A stretch of 64,000 bases of DNA from Opitutales bacterium (GCA_021772515.1 JAJFLU010000053.1:1-64000), one strand, 5' to 3'; shown: positions 41,552 to 52,055, counted from the first letter of the stretch. Numbers and translations are program-made. The notes: generated by a model from the sequence alone, not told the origin.

Positions 41552-42034
41552 TTAATTGGTGAGAGTAAGATTTGGAACCAGTATCCATTTTACGAACCAG
41601 GGGCTTGAATCAGTTTCTTTGTCGAGACAGACTATGCCCCCATTTTGAAATTTCACCGGGAGATTTTCATCGGATCCGGTTAGCAAATATGCGGCCATCT
41701 TTTCCATAAAAGGCAGGTGCCCGACAAGCATCAAACCCAGACCATCGTTTTGATGCAAACCGAGCGTTTGCGCCAAATCAGCAACATCGTCCAAGGGTGC
41801 CAACCCTGACATATTACATGCCTCACCCTTAGAAAGAAGGTTCGCAGCGAAAATGTCCGCTGTCTGTCCAGCGCGTTTTTTACCACTATGGCGAATCCCG
41901 GAGACGATGACTCCGCCCGCCCGCGCCAACGAGGCAACGCTGGCAACCTCAGACAAACCAATTTCAGAAAGCCCACGTTCGGGGTCTTCAGCCTTCGAAA
42001 GGCATTTGCCATGTTGGACTAAGTAAAGAGCCAT
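41552..42034 (-). CDS. SixA-like histidine phosphatase
   Basis: LYLVQHGKCLSKAEDPERGLSEIG, IRHSGKKRAGQTADI, LMLVGHLPFMEKMAAYLL. Confidence 0.85.
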   Translation of the reverse strand: MALYLVQHGKCLSKAEDPERGLSEIGLSEVASVASLARAGGVIVSGIRHSGKKRAGQTADIFAANLLSKGEACNMSGLAPLDDVADLAQTLGLHQNDGLGLMLVGHLPFMEKMAAYLLTGSDENLPVKFQNGGIVCLDKETDSSPWFVKWILVPNLTLTN

Positions 42035-42160
42035 ATTTTTGAAGAACTCAAAAAAATTTTACAAAATTGGAGAATTCAAAAAGGGTCGTGTTGATCTTTT
42101 TGATAGTAACGGTATTTGTGGGGAGGTGACTCTGGTTGTTTGGTGGTGTCGTTTTGTGTT

Positions 42161-42724
42161 TCAGGTCGTTGTGACCGTGCAGTAGTGGATGCTTTGGGCT
42201 ACTTCTTTTGCTTTTTGTTGGCTGATTAGTTGACTTATCAGTTCGAGGGCGAATTCGGTGGCGGTTCCGGCTCCTCTTGAGGTGGTGATGCTTTTGTCGG
42301 TTACCACGGGGCTATTTTCCTGAATTTCTTTGAGTTCGTTTTCCATCGTGAAATGGGCGGTGTATTTTCTGCCTTCCAGTAGTCCTGCTTCGTGGAGGAC
42401 GGCGGGGGCGGCGCAAATGGCCCCGATCAAACGGCCGGAAGCTTCCTGATGGCGCAGCCGTTCGATGATTTTTTCGTCGGCCCGCAGGTGGACGTGCCCC
42501 GGGCCTCCGGGCAGCACGATCAGGTTGTATTCGCTCTGAAATGCCTCATCCAACGTGGTGTCGGTCTGCACGATGATTCCGCCACGGCCCGTTACGAGCA
42601 GTTTGCCGGTTTGGGAGCCCGTGGTGACTTTTACTCCTGCCCGGCGCAGGAGGTCGATGGGCGCGATGGCCTCCATTTCCTCGAAACCATCGGTCAAAAT
42701 TACCAGCGCGGATTTTTCGGTCAT
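42161..42724 (-). CDS. DJ-1/PfpI family protein
   Basis: SALVILTDGFEEMEAIAPIDLLRRAGVKV, LPGGPGHVHLR, nucleophile elbow GAICAAPAVL. Confidence 0.93.
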   Translation of the reverse strand: MTEKSALVILTDGFEEMEAIAPIDLLRRAGVKVTTGSQTGKLLVTGRGGIIVQTDTTLDEAFQSEYNLIVLPGGPGHVHLRADEKIIERLRHQEASGRLIGAICAAPAVLHEAGLLEGRKYTAHFTMENELKEIQENSPVVTDKSITTSRGAGTATEFALELISQLISQQKAKEVAQSIHYCTVTTT

Positions 42725-42745
42725 ATCTTAATCTCCAATTTTTCT

Positions 42746-42838
42746 ACCACGGATTACACGGATTGACACAGATAATTTGCTAATTGGCTCTTGATCGACA
42801 TTTTCTTTTCCCGTGTTTATCTGTGTAAACAGTAGTTT
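42746..42838. repeat. Intergenic palindromic element
   Basis: ACACAGATAA (42766-42775) is the exact reverse complement of TTATCTGTGT (42817-42826); left arm also carries ACCACGGATTACACGGATTGACACAG. Confidence 0.6.
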
Positions 42839-42878
42839 TATCCAGGAAACATCAGGGTGAAATTACCGCCGAAGCAGA

Positions 42879-43712
42879 CTACATTTCTGAATTGAAATTT
42901 TCCACGGTATTCATGAAGGCTTTGAGGGTATCCCAATAGGTCGATCCTGCGTAATCCATCAGGTTGTTATGGCCTGCGGATTCCACCCAAAAATAGGATT
43001 TGGGCTGAGGGGCCTCATCAAATAGCGTTTCGCCATGCCAAAAAGGAATCATTTCGTCTTCGGTTCCGTGAATGACGAGCAGGGGGCTGGAAAAGTCGTT
43101 GGCATTTCTGATATTTCGGAATTTATCCCAGGGAAGTAGAGGAATTTTGGTCATGACGCGGAAAGCGGTTAAAAAAGTGCTTTCGAGGATGATGCCGCCG
43201 AGTTTTTCCCTCGCCGCCAGATAGGCCGTGGGGCCGCCCCCGAGCGAGCGCCCATAACCGATGATAGATTCGGTGGGCACCGATAAGTCATCGGTCACGA
43301 AATCATAGGCGGCGTCGATAGTCTCATAGATAATTTTTTCGTTGGGGCTTCCCTCGCTGGTCCCATATCCGGGATAATCGTAGGCAAAAACGGAAAATCC
43401 AAACTGGTGGAATTCCTTTAGATGTTGTAGAATGTGGCCGAGATCTTCGGCGTTGCCGTGGCTGTAGAGGAGGAGATATTTCGCGTTGGGGTTGGGCATA
43501 TAAAGGGCCGAAAAGACTTTTCCGTTGGAAAGGGGGATTTTCAGAATCTGGCTATTGTCCGAATAACTGGAGGCTGGGGCGGGAAAAATCAGGCCATTGG
43601 AAAAGAAAAGCGCGAATCCGCCCAAGAGGACATAGGCCAAGAGCAGGCTAATTGGTACAATTATCAGCGCTTCCATCAATGTGGTCTTTAGCTTCTTCCG
43701 AATGTTCCCCAT
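42879..43712 (-). CDS. Alpha/beta hydrolase with an N-terminal TM anchor
   Basis: LLLYSHGNAEDLG, FAYDYPGYGTSEG, IGYGRSLGGGPTAYLA, HGTEDEMIPFWHGE; start trimmed. Confidence 0.85.
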   Translation of the reverse strand: MGNIRKKLKTTLMEALIIVPISLLLAYVLLGGFALFFSNGLIFPAPASSYSDNSQILKIPLSNGKVFSALYMPNPNAKYLLLYSHGNAEDLGHILQHLKEFHQFGFSVFAYDYPGYGTSEGSPNEKIIYETIDAAYDFVTDDLSVPTESIIGYGRSLGGGPTAYLAAREKLGGIILESTFLTAFRVMTKIPLLPWDKFRNIRNANDFSSPLLVIHGTEDEMIPFWHGETLFDEAPQPKSYFWVESAGHNNLMDYAGSTYWDTLKAFMNTVENFNSEM

Positions 43713-43822
43713 AAGGCTTGCCAGGCTGTTAATAACTAGAGATTCTTTCCCGTCTGGCAATCTGTATTTTTCCCACTCGATAAGGATTGCCAAAATCGTC
43801 CGAAATTTCGATTCTCAAAAAA

Positions 43823-45103
43823 ATGGAACAAGCGGTTCTCAAGAAATTGCGATATTCCGGCCTGGGAGAGCGGCTCACCGATCCCGTAATCGTCCACCTC
43901 ATGGCGAATGCCTTGAGCAATCCGGACCTCCTGTCGCTGGCAGCCGGTTTTACCGACAATGCGGCATTGCCCATCGATCTTGTGCGGCAAGTGGTGGGCG
44001 AGGTGGCCGAATTGCCTGGTGGTTCGGAATGTCTGCAATATGGGATGAACTCGGGGCGCCCGGGATTACGCGAGGCGGTCATCGGGCTATTATCCGCCTA
44101 TCAGGGCGAACAATCGATCGAACTCGATCAGGATCATGTTTTGATCAGCAATGGGTCACAGCAGTCTCTCTACATCGCAACCCAAGTGCTCTGCGATCCT
44201 GGCGATATCGTGCTGGTGGAGAAACCCAGCTATTTCGTCTATCTGGAAGTGCTCAAAGGACTGGGGGTGCGACCCGTTTCCATACCGACTCTGGCCGATG
44301 GGAGGATCGACCTCGATGGGCTGCGTACGCTCATAGATCGCCTGAGCCGCAATGGTGATGCGGGCCGTATCAAGGCTCTCTACATGGTTACCTACCATGC
44401 CAACCCTTCATCTCGCTGTATGCCGGAGGACGATAAAAGAAACCTCGGCAAACTGCTGCAATCGCTGGATTTTGCATTGCCCGTTATCGAAGATGCCGCC
44501 TATCGGGATCTGTTTTTTGAAAAACCCTTCTCGGCTCGCAGTATTTTAAGCCTGCCGGAATATGCCGATTTGCCCTGCCTTTATGCGGGCACTTTCACCA
44601 AACCCTTTGCCACCGGGATGAAGGTGGGCTATTGCTGTTGCCCGGATAAGCAATTGCTGGGGAAAATGCTGAATGTGAAAGGCCAGCAGGATTTCGGCAC
44701 GGCAAACTTTACTCAGGCCATCATCGAAAAAGTCATCAATGATGGCCGTTATGAGAATTTTTTAAGGGAAATACGTCCCCACTATGGCCACAAGATGCAA
44801 ATTCTCCACAATGCCCTGAAAGAAGAAGGGTTGGCCGAAATGGGTTGGAAATGGGATGTCCCCGCCGGTGGATTGCTCCTTTGGGCGGAGGCGCCGGAGG
44901 GATTTGATACCCGCATGGGTTCGCCGTTTTATCATGCCTGCATCGACGATGGAGTGCTCTATGTGCCCGGCGATTATTGCTTCGCGGAAGGGTCTCCCTT
45001 CAATTATGTTCGTCTGAGCTTCGGGGTTCTCGACGAAGAACGCTTGAAGGAGGCCGCAAAAAGATTTGTCCTCTCGGTTCGCCTGGCCTGCCAGAATGCC
45101 TGA
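43823..45103 (+). CDS. PLP-dependent aminotransferase, class I/II
   Basis: LQYGMNSGRPGLREAVIGLLSA, ISNGSQQSLYIATQVLCDPGD, YMVTYHANPSSRCMPED, PLP-Lys region AGTFTKPFATGMKVGY. Confidence 0.85.
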   Translation: MEQAVLKKLRYSGLGERLTDPVIVHLMANALSNPDLLSLAAGFTDNAALPIDLVRQVVGEVAELPGGSECLQYGMNSGRPGLREAVIGLLSAYQGEQSIELDQDHVLISNGSQQSLYIATQVLCDPGDIVLVEKPSYFVYLEVLKGLGVRPVSIPTLADGRIDLDGLRTLIDRLSRNGDAGRIKALYMVTYHANPSSRCMPEDDKRNLGKLLQSLDFALPVIEDAAYRDLFFEKPFSARSILSLPEYADLPCLYAGTFTKPFATGMKVGYCCCPDKQLLGKMLNVKGQQDFGTANFTQAIIEKVINDGRYENFLREIRPHYGHKMQILHNALKEEGLAEMGWKWDVPAGGLLLWAEAPEGFDTRMGSPFYHACIDDGVLYVPGDYCFAEGSPFNYVRLSFGVLDEERLKEAAKRFVLSVRLACQNA

Positions 45104-45172
45104 ACCAAGTGGAACCAAACTGATTTTTTCCGAGAATTTTTTTCAAATTTAACTGATAACTTTCCAAAAATT

Positions 45173-46543
45173 ATGAATATTTGCTGTATAGGAGCCGGTT
45201 ACGTGGGTGGACCAACAATGGCCGTCATCGCGCATAAATGTCCCCATATCAAGATAACCGCCGTGGATATCGATGCCGCCCGCATCGCCGCCTGGAATTC
45301 GGATAAACTTCCCATTTTCGAGCCGGGTTTGGGCGAGATCGTCGAGCAGGTGCGGGGCAAAAACCTCTTTTACTCGACCGATGTCGATGCGGGCATCCGG
45401 GAGGCCGACCTGATTTTTGTCAGTGTGCCCACCCCAACCAAAACGTACGGTGTTGGTAATGGCCGGGCAGCCGACCTGAAATATGTCGAGCGCTGTGCCC
45501 GGCATATTGCCCGTGTTGCCCAAAACAATAAGATTATCGTCGAGAAATCGACCGTTCCTGTGCGCACCGCCGATGTTATTAAGCGCATTCTTGATGAATC
45601 GGACAGCCCGGTCGAATTCCAGGTTTTGTCCAATCCCGAATTTTTGGCCGAGGGAACCGGAATCCACGATTTGCTAAATCCCGACCGAGTGCTTATCGGT
45701 GGAGAAAATACCGACTCCGGCCAAAAGGCTGTGGAAACCCTGGTTGACGTTTATGCCAACTGGATTCCCCGAGAGAAGATTATCACCACCAATCTGTGGT
45801 CCTCCGAGCTTTCAAAATTGGTAGCCAACGCTTTTTTGGCCCAAAGAATTTCCTCTATAAACTCGATTTCCGCCCTCTGCGAAGCCACCGGAGCGGATGT
45901 GGGGGAAGTTGCCGGAGCCATCGGAAGGGATTCGCGGATTGGCCCCAAATTTCTGCAAGCTTCGGTAGGGTTTGGGGGTTCCTGTTTTCAAAAAGACATT
46001 CTCAACCTGGTTTATTTATGCGATGTTTTCGGCCTCCGGGAAGTGGCCAGCTATTGGCTGAATGTCGTTTCCATGAACGATTATCAAAAAGGCAGGTTTT
46101 CACGGCAAATCGTCAATAAACTCTTCAATACGGTTTCGGACAAACGGATCGCAATTTTTGGGTTCGCTTTCAAGAAGGATACCAACGACACCCGCGAATC
46201 GCCCGGCATCTACATTTGCCGCGATCTGCTTGAAGAGCAGGCCAATCTCGCCATTTACGATCCCAAAGTCCCCGCCGACCAGATATATCGCGATTTGAAT
46301 GGCGACTCGAAGTCCCCGGCAATCACTATCGCCGAAGATGCCTACGCCGCCGCCGAAGGTGCCCACGCAATCGCAATTTTGACCGAATGGGATGAGTTTA
46401 TCGACCTCGACTACGAGCGGATTTACCACTCGATGAAAAAGCCCGCCTTCGTATTCGACGGGCGTAATCTCCTCGACCTCGCGAAGCTCCGCAAAATCGG
46501 ATTCGATGTTTATGCAATCGGCAAAAGTCAACCGCCCCGATAA
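45173..46543 (+). CDS. ugd: UDP-glucose 6-dehydrogenase, eukaryote-like
   Basis: [17 protein letters not shown]; catalytic [37 protein letters not shown]. Confidence 0.95.
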   Translation: MNICCIGAGYVGGPTMAVIAHKCPHIKITAVDIDAARIAAWNSDKLPIFEPGLGEIVEQVRGKNLFYSTDVDAGIREADLIFVSVPTPTKTYGVGNGRAADLKYVERCARHIARVAQNNKIIVEKSTVPVRTADVIKRILDESDSPVEFQVLSNPEFLAEGTGIHDLLNPDRVLIGGENTDSGQKAVETLVDVYANWIPREKIITTNLWSSELSKLVANAFLAQRISSINSISALCEATGADVGEVAGAIGRDSRIGPKFLQASVGFGGSCFQKDILNLVYLCDVFGLREVASYWLNVVSMNDYQKGRFSRQIVNKLFNTVSDKRIAIFGFAFKKDTNDTRESPGIYICRDLLEEQANLAIYDPKVPADQIYRDLNGDSKSPAITIAEDAYAAAEGAHAIAILTEWDEFIDLDYERIYHSMKKPAFVFDGRNLLDLAKLRKIGFDVYAIGKSQPPR

Positions 46544-46553
46544 GATTCGGTAA

Positions 46554-47843
46554 TTACCCGCAATCCTCGCTTTTTTTCAGGAGGATGATGCGGTTGGTGT
46601 TCGTGCCTTTTTTGAGATTATCGACGCCCCAGCAGTTGGAGGTTTTGGTGAATTTTTGATCGTTTATCAAAATCAGGACCGGTTTCAAATTCGCCTCTTT
46701 GGCAGCGGGAACGACGAGGGATTCCAGAGCGAGCTTTCCTCCCTTTACCTCTCCTACCTCGAAGGCTATATGCCCTCCGGGGACGAGAATCCTCCGCAAT
46801 TCTTTGAAAACCTGCTGCATCCTCGCCTGCCAATCCAATGGTTTGCGCAATTGCCAGATATTTACTTCCGATGCCTCGATGCCATTAAACCAGCAGCGCA
46901 GCCAGTTGTCGGTTTTGTAATCGACAATGTCGAGAAAGGGCGGGGAGGTGACCACAAGTTTTATGGAATTGTCTGCGATTTGCGGCGTCGAGTGGCAGGA
47001 GCCCGTGATGAAGAGGGCATCCTTGGCAACCGCTTGCAGGAGGTCGCTTTTTTCGACATCTAAATTCCTGAAAAGTGAGCGGCTTTTTTTGAGAATGATT
47101 TGAGCGACGTTTTTTTCCTCCGGGATTTGCTGCCGTTTTTCGTTTATCTGCTGCTGAGATTTGATGGAGACCGCCTGGTTGGGTGGCAATGTATAAACCG
47201 AGAAAAACCCGGAGGAGTGGCCGGTCAGGCGGTTGGTGGCCACCATGCGAATCCAGGCATCCACTTTGTCCAGTTTACTCTCTTTTGCCCGTCGTAAAAG
47301 ATAGTCCTTCAAGTTGGTGATAGCGCGTAAGGTTTTCGGGTGATAGAAAACGAGCAAATCTTCCCGGAGGTCCGTTTTTCGGTTAAAATCGATTTTCTGC
47401 AACCGCTGGGCAATCTCGGGGAGCGTGGGGGGGTCGATTCTCGGTTTCGTAAGGATTTCGCTGAGGGGGTTAATATCGCAACCGATCGGGATGCGCCCGA
47501 GCAGAGCTGCCTCGACCAGCGTGGTGCCCCGGCCCGTGAAGGGATCGTAAACGCTGTCCCCCCGCCGTGTCAGCCGTTCGATAAAAAATCGCGGCAACTG
47601 TGGCTTGAAACAGGCTCGATAGGAAATTTCGTGAATGGAATGCGCTGCCCGTTGTTTGGAGGTCCAGAATTCGTTTACATAAACAGGGAGGTCAATGTCG
47701 GGGTCGGGAAAGTTCTCAACAATCGTTTTTTTGCCAAATTCCCGGAAATTTTGGAGTTCCGTCTGCAATGTTTCCTGCGAGGAGCCTTTTTCCTCCCGCA
47801 ATGTAGAATCATTGAAATTCAGATTTAATTGAGAATCGAGCAT
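46554..47843 (-). CDS. DNA methyltransferase-like protein
   Basis: SAM motif YDPFTGRGTTLVEAALLGRIPIGCDINPLS and catalytic VVTSPPFLDIVDYKTDNWLRCWF. Confidence 0.8.
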   Translation of the reverse strand: MLDSQLNLNFNDSTLREEKGSSQETLQTELQNFREFGKKTIVENFPDPDIDLPVYVNEFWTSKQRAAHSIHEISYRACFKPQLPRFFIERLTRRGDSVYDPFTGRGTTLVEAALLGRIPIGCDINPLSEILTKPRIDPPTLPEIAQRLQKIDFNRKTDLREDLLVFYHPKTLRAITNLKDYLLRRAKESKLDKVDAWIRMVATNRLTGHSSGFFSVYTLPPNQAVSIKSQQQINEKRQQIPEEKNVAQIILKKSRSLFRNLDVEKSDLLQAVAKDALFITGSCHSTPQIADNSIKLVVTSPPFLDIVDYKTDNWLRCWFNGIEASEVNIWQLRKPLDWQARMQQVFKELRRILVPGGHIAFEVGEVKGGKLALESLVVPAAKEANLKPVLILINDQKFTKTSNCWGVDNLKKGTNTNRIILLKKSEDCG

Positions 47844-48066
47844 TTAGAAGGTCGAGGAAAGGTTCCTGTTTACTAAAGGTTGTCTTACCTGAAAACGGAA
47901 TTGTCCATCGCGGATTTGGATGTGGCTTGAAAAATTCGGCGAAACGCGGCCTAAACACTCATGCTTGACTCTTTGTGGAGAAATATTGTTTTTTTATAGA
48001 CACGGCAATTCCGGGGAAGAATTCGCTGTAAGCCTAATTGATTGATATTATTTGAAATACTAAACC

Positions 48067-49731
48067 ATGTCGTCCGAAGAAATCACCCAAACTAAGCTGA
48101 ACCCAACCGACCTTGATGCAGGGTATGAAAAATTTCAGGAAAGGCCTGAATTAAAGAGACATTTGGGGGCGGCCTGTTTCCGGTCTCTGGCAGGACATCC
48201 GGGCAGGGTAATCCTGGTGGACCGCACGACGGGGCGGAAGGAGCTGACTGCGGGAAAAATTTTGGCAGTGTCTTTGGCCTTGTCGCGGCGGTGGAAAACG
48301 GCGATTCCGGGTAAGCGGGTGGGGGTGGTGTTTCCTCCCGGGATCGGGGGGACCTTGACGAACCTCGCCCTCGTTCTCTGCGGAAAAATTCCTGCCAATT
48401 TTAATTTCACAATGGGGGCCGCCTCACTCCAATCGAGCATGAAAAATGCGGAAATCGATACAGTGATTTCGGCGGCTGCGGTTAGAAAAAAACTCCCCAA
48501 CTTCCCCTGGCCGGAGGATACCCGCGATTTGCTCCTGGAATTGGCCGGCTTGCCAAAAGCTGAAATCATCGGGCTTTTGGCTGCGATTCGTATTTGTCCA
48601 TCCGGTTGGCTTTCCCGGCGTCTGGAAGTGCCGCAGGAAGGTGATAACGAGGAGGCAGGCCTGTTATTCAGCAGCGGGAGCACGGGAGAGCCCAAGGGAG
48701 TCGCGCTTTCCCATCGCAATATCATTGGAAACTGCACGCAGATTGAGGAAACCCATTTGCTGCCGCCGTCGGAAACCATTCTCGGCTGCCTGCCGATATT
48801 TCATAGTTTCGGCTTCATAACGGCCTTGTGGCTGCCCCTTATTTCGGGGGTTAAAGTCGTCACCTTGCCCTCGCCACTCGAATCCAAAAAAATCGCCCGG
48901 ACAATCGAGGAAGAAAAAGCCACGGTATTATTCGGGACTCCCACTTTTTACCGGCCCTATTTTAAAAGAATCGATCCGGCCCTACTCCGCAGCCTGAAGT
49001 TTGTGGTGGCCGGTGCGGAGAAAACTCCAGAGGGATTTGGTGAAAAATGGCAGGAGCAATTTGGAAGTGTTTATATCGAAGGCTATGGACTCACCGAGAC
49101 TTCCCCCGTGATAAGTATCAACCTGCCGGGAGACTCCCAGGTAAAGGGCCAATATGAGGGGATGGTTGGCAATCGGACCGCCTCCGTAGGCCGTCTCATG
49201 CCGGGTGTGACCGCGCGAATCGTCGAGCCGGAGACGGGCGAACAACTGCCGCTGACCGAGGTGGGAATCCTCCACGTCAAGGGGCCGAATGTTTTTTCCG
49301 GTTACTTAAATGATCCCGAGCGGACGGCAAAAGTTTTCAGCGACGGATGGTTTATCACCGGGGATCTGGCGCGTTTTGACGAGGATGGTTTTCTCTATAT
49401 CGAGGGTCGTATTTCGCGATTTTCCAAAATCGGCGGCGAGATGGTTCCCCATGGGACGATTGAAAACCATATCATTACCGCCTTCGATCTCGAAGAAAGT
49501 GAGAAACCGATGGTGGCCGTTACGGGAATCGCCGACCCCGCCAAGGGGGAAACCCTCGTTCTCCTGAGCGCGATCGAGATAACCTCCGCCGTGTTGCGGG
49601 AACGTCTCAACTGGGCCGGTTTACCCAACCTGTGGATTCCCAGAATAATCAAGGAAGTTGATGAAATCCCATGCTTGGCGACTGGAAAACTCGACCTCAA
49701 GGGCGTCGAGCGGATGGCCCTCGAGAGTTAG
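48067..49731 (+). CDS. AMP-binding acyl-activating enzyme, AAS-type acyl-ACP synthetase-like
   Basis: LLFSSGSTGEPKGVALSHRN, EGYGLTETSPVISINLPG, WFITGDLARFDEDGFLYIEGR. Confidence 0.88.
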   Translation: MSSEEITQTKLNPTDLDAGYEKFQERPELKRHLGAACFRSLAGHPGRVILVDRTTGRKELTAGKILAVSLALSRRWKTAIPGKRVGVVFPPGIGGTLTNLALVLCGKIPANFNFTMGAASLQSSMKNAEIDTVISAAAVRKKLPNFPWPEDTRDLLLELAGLPKAEIIGLLAAIRICPSGWLSRRLEVPQEGDNEEAGLLFSSGSTGEPKGVALSHRNIIGNCTQIEETHLLPPSETILGCLPIFHSFGFITALWLPLISGVKVVTLPSPLESKKIARTIEEEKATVLFGTPTFYRPYFKRIDPALLRSLKFVVAGAEKTPEGFGEKWQEQFGSVYIEGYGLTETSPVISINLPGDSQVKGQYEGMVGNRTASVGRLMPGVTARIVEPETGEQLPLTEVGILHVKGPNVFSGYLNDPERTAKVFSDGWFITGDLARFDEDGFLYIEGRISRFSKIGGEMVPHGTIENHIITAFDLEESEKPMVAVTGIADPAKGETLVLLSAIEITSAVLRERLNWAGLPNLWIPRIIKEVDEIPCLATGKLDLKGVERMALES

Positions 49732-49794
49732 TGGGGCGAAGTGGGGCGGGCTGACTGAATTTTGATCCTGTTATCGGGGTTTCCAAACCAACGC

Positions 49795-50775
49795 ATGAGT
49801 CTCCGAAAAATCGATGGCCATGTGCACCTGATGGGTGATGGTTCCAGCGGGAGTGGTTGCTGGTTTAGCCTCAAGGGCGCGTGGGGTCAGTTATTAGCCC
49901 ATACCATGATGAACGAGATCGGGCTCCCAAAGTCGGTTCTCCGTGGCGGCCTTGACCGGCTCTATGTCGAAAGACTTCTCGAACAGGTGCGGAATTCGTC
50001 GCTGGACGCCATTTTGCTGTTGGCCCAGGAAGTTCCGCGAGATTTTGACGGAAATGAAATGGAAGGGGTGGGCGCATTTTATGTACCGAATGATTACCTG
50101 CTGAAGCTATGTTCTGAGCATCCCGAATTCATCCCCGCCGTGTCCATACACCCCGCCCGGCCCGATGCCTTGGAGGAGTTGGAGAAATGCCTCGAAGCGG
50201 GGGCCCGTGTCATGAAATGCCTGCCCAACTGCCAGAATATCGATTGCGGCGATCAGCGGTTTGCGCCCTTTTGGACTCGAATGGCCGAGGCTGGCATGGT
50301 TTTACTGGCTCACACAGGGGGCGAGATGTCCCTCCCGGTGGTCGAGGCCAAATACGCCGATCCCCGCACTCTGATGCTTCCCCTTGAATGCGGGGTAACG
50401 GTTATCGCGGCCCACGGGGCGGGTCGAAGCTGTCTTTGGGATCCCGACTACACCGTCGAATTACTCGAAATGTTTAACCGCTACCCGAATCTTTATGCCG
50501 ACAACAGCGCCCTCTGCAGCCCCATCCGCAGCCGGACGCTAAAAGCGCTCCTCAAACCGGAATTGCACGGACGTGTAATCCACGGCAGCGATTACCCCAT
50601 ACCGGTCAGCGGATTAGGCCCCTGGCTACGCGGGCGACTCAAATGGAGCGACTATAGCAAGTGGAAAAACGAAACCGCCACCAACGTCCTCGAACGCGAT
50701 TACCAACTAAAACAAGCAATCGGCTTCCCCCCAGAAACCTTCACGCTCTTGGATCGTCTGATAACCAGATTGTGA
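49795..50775 (+). CDS. Amidohydrolase / metal-dependent hydrolase family protein
   Basis: KIDGHVHLMGDG, HPARPDALEELEKCLEAGARVMKCLPNCQNI, VIAAHGAG, VIHGSDYPIP. Confidence 0.8.
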   Translation: MSLRKIDGHVHLMGDGSSGSGCWFSLKGAWGQLLAHTMMNEIGLPKSVLRGGLDRLYVERLLEQVRNSSLDAILLLAQEVPRDFDGNEMEGVGAFYVPNDYLLKLCSEHPEFIPAVSIHPARPDALEELEKCLEAGARVMKCLPNCQNIDCGDQRFAPFWTRMAEAGMVLLAHTGGEMSLPVVEAKYADPRTLMLPLECGVTVIAAHGAGRSCLWDPDYTVELLEMFNRYPNLYADNSALCSPIRSRTLKALLKPELHGRVIHGSDYPIPVSGLGPWLRGRLKWSDYSKWKNETATNVLERDYQLKQAIGFPPETFTLLDRLITRL

Positions 50776-50893
50776 TTATAGCACAATTTTAGAATATTGT
50801 TTATGCAATCTCCATTCCCCCTTCATAAGGGAGTTTTATTTCCTAACTGTGTGGGCGAATGACAAAGACTAAAAACTCTGTGTTGCGCACACT

Positions 50894-51430
50894 TCACGGA
50901 ATAGATTTCACCGTTTTGTTGGCGTTATTATTTTGAGATCGATTAACATATCCTCCTGAAAAGTTACTCCAATCGAAATAGATAATTTGCTCCTTTTTAA
51001 ACCAAACAAACAATGCAGTTTGGTTATCATTTATCTCCGAAATGGGAATAACATTTTGATCAATTACACATACAAGCTGTTGGATATCGCCCTCTTCCCC
51101 TTTCCATTGCTCTTTTTCTGTGAAAATAACATTCTCTTCAGATGAATTTGCGACGTAGTGCCCGTTTCCTAAGGGTGAGACTCCTCCTTTGCCTCGACTA
51201 AACAAAAGAGGTGGACTATCCAAAGCCATCTTCACTCCCTCCATAATAACTTCACTTTGCTTGATACCGTGTTTTTCAGAAATTTCTTTTATCGCATTAA
51301 ACAAATCTACTTGGACAGGATTCAAATCACTTTTGACTATTATTTCTAATTCTTCCGGAGTTACCTTCGCTTCTTCTGAAAAAGCGAATAATGGTATTGA
51401 TATTGTAATTGCTAGGGTGACTATTTTCAT
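50894..51430 (-). CDS. Exported hypothetical protein
   Basis: Signal-like MKIVTLAITISIPLFAFSEEAKV; no family recognised. Confidence 0.55.
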   Translation of the reverse strand: MKIVTLAITISIPLFAFSEEAKVTPEELEIIVKSDLNPVQVDLFNAIKEISEKHGIKQSEVIMEGVKMALDSPPLLFSRGKGGVSPLGNGHYVANSSEENVIFTEKEQWKGEEGDIQQLVCVIDQNVIPISEINDNQTALFVWFKKEQIIYFDWSNFSGGYVNRSQNNNANKTVKSIP

Positions 51431-51451
51431 ATTTTTCAGCTATTGTGCCAA

Positions 51452-51859
51452 TCAACCGGTCGGTCGGGTCGCGTCGGATAGAGTGGGCGGTTGATTTTTT
51501 TTAATTCTGGTTCTGCATACAATAAACAAGCCTACTACTAAGGCTGTTTCGAAAATTGGTAAAGTAATATTTGTCTCAATAGACGGTAAACTGTCGGTTT
51601 GTTCGGCTCTGGCTCTTTTTCTTTCTATCAGTTCATCCTTGTGGATTTGATAGGATACTTCCCGCATAACGATTCCAAAGAGTGGAGATAGAAAAAAGAT
51701 GGCGATCAGAAGGAACCCTTTTTCTTTTGTTTTCTTAAAAGTCCAAATGCATAGAATCAGACCAAAGCCAAATAGAAGCCAAAAATAGATTCTGCTACCG
51801 TGAATTAAAATAGTTTCCAACAGATTCCACCATTCGGGTGTTGGTTCTAATCCGATCAT
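51452..51859 (-). CDS. Hypothetical membrane protein
   Basis: Hydrophobic segments IYFWLLFGFGLILCIW, FLLIAIFFLSPLFGIVM and IFETALVVGLFIVC. Confidence 0.55.
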   Translation of the reverse strand: MIGLEPTPEWWNLLETILIHGSRIYFWLLFGFGLILCIWTFKKTKEKGFLLIAIFFLSPLFGIVMREVSYQIHKDELIERKRARAEQTDSLPSIETNITLPIFETALVVGLFIVCRTRIKKNQPPTLSDATRPTG

Positions 51860-52055
51860 ATGTAAAACGTGATTCGCGTGTAAGTAGTTAGAACTCGTAA
51901 AATATCGCTATACCATCGCTCTTGATTACATGAACATCGGCGTTTCTCTCTTTGCATATCATATAGCGGGCACTTTTGTTACCAACCTTAATTTGCTACA
52001 GTAAAAAAATGGCTGAACTTTGCGAGTAAATTTTTGAATGTTTGGCACGAGGTGC

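Noticed and set aside
43681-44358. 225-aa + strand ORF overlapping the aminotransferase
   Set aside because: Out-of-frame Arg/Ser-rich overlap; the aminotransferase frame has the conserved PLP-enzyme motifs
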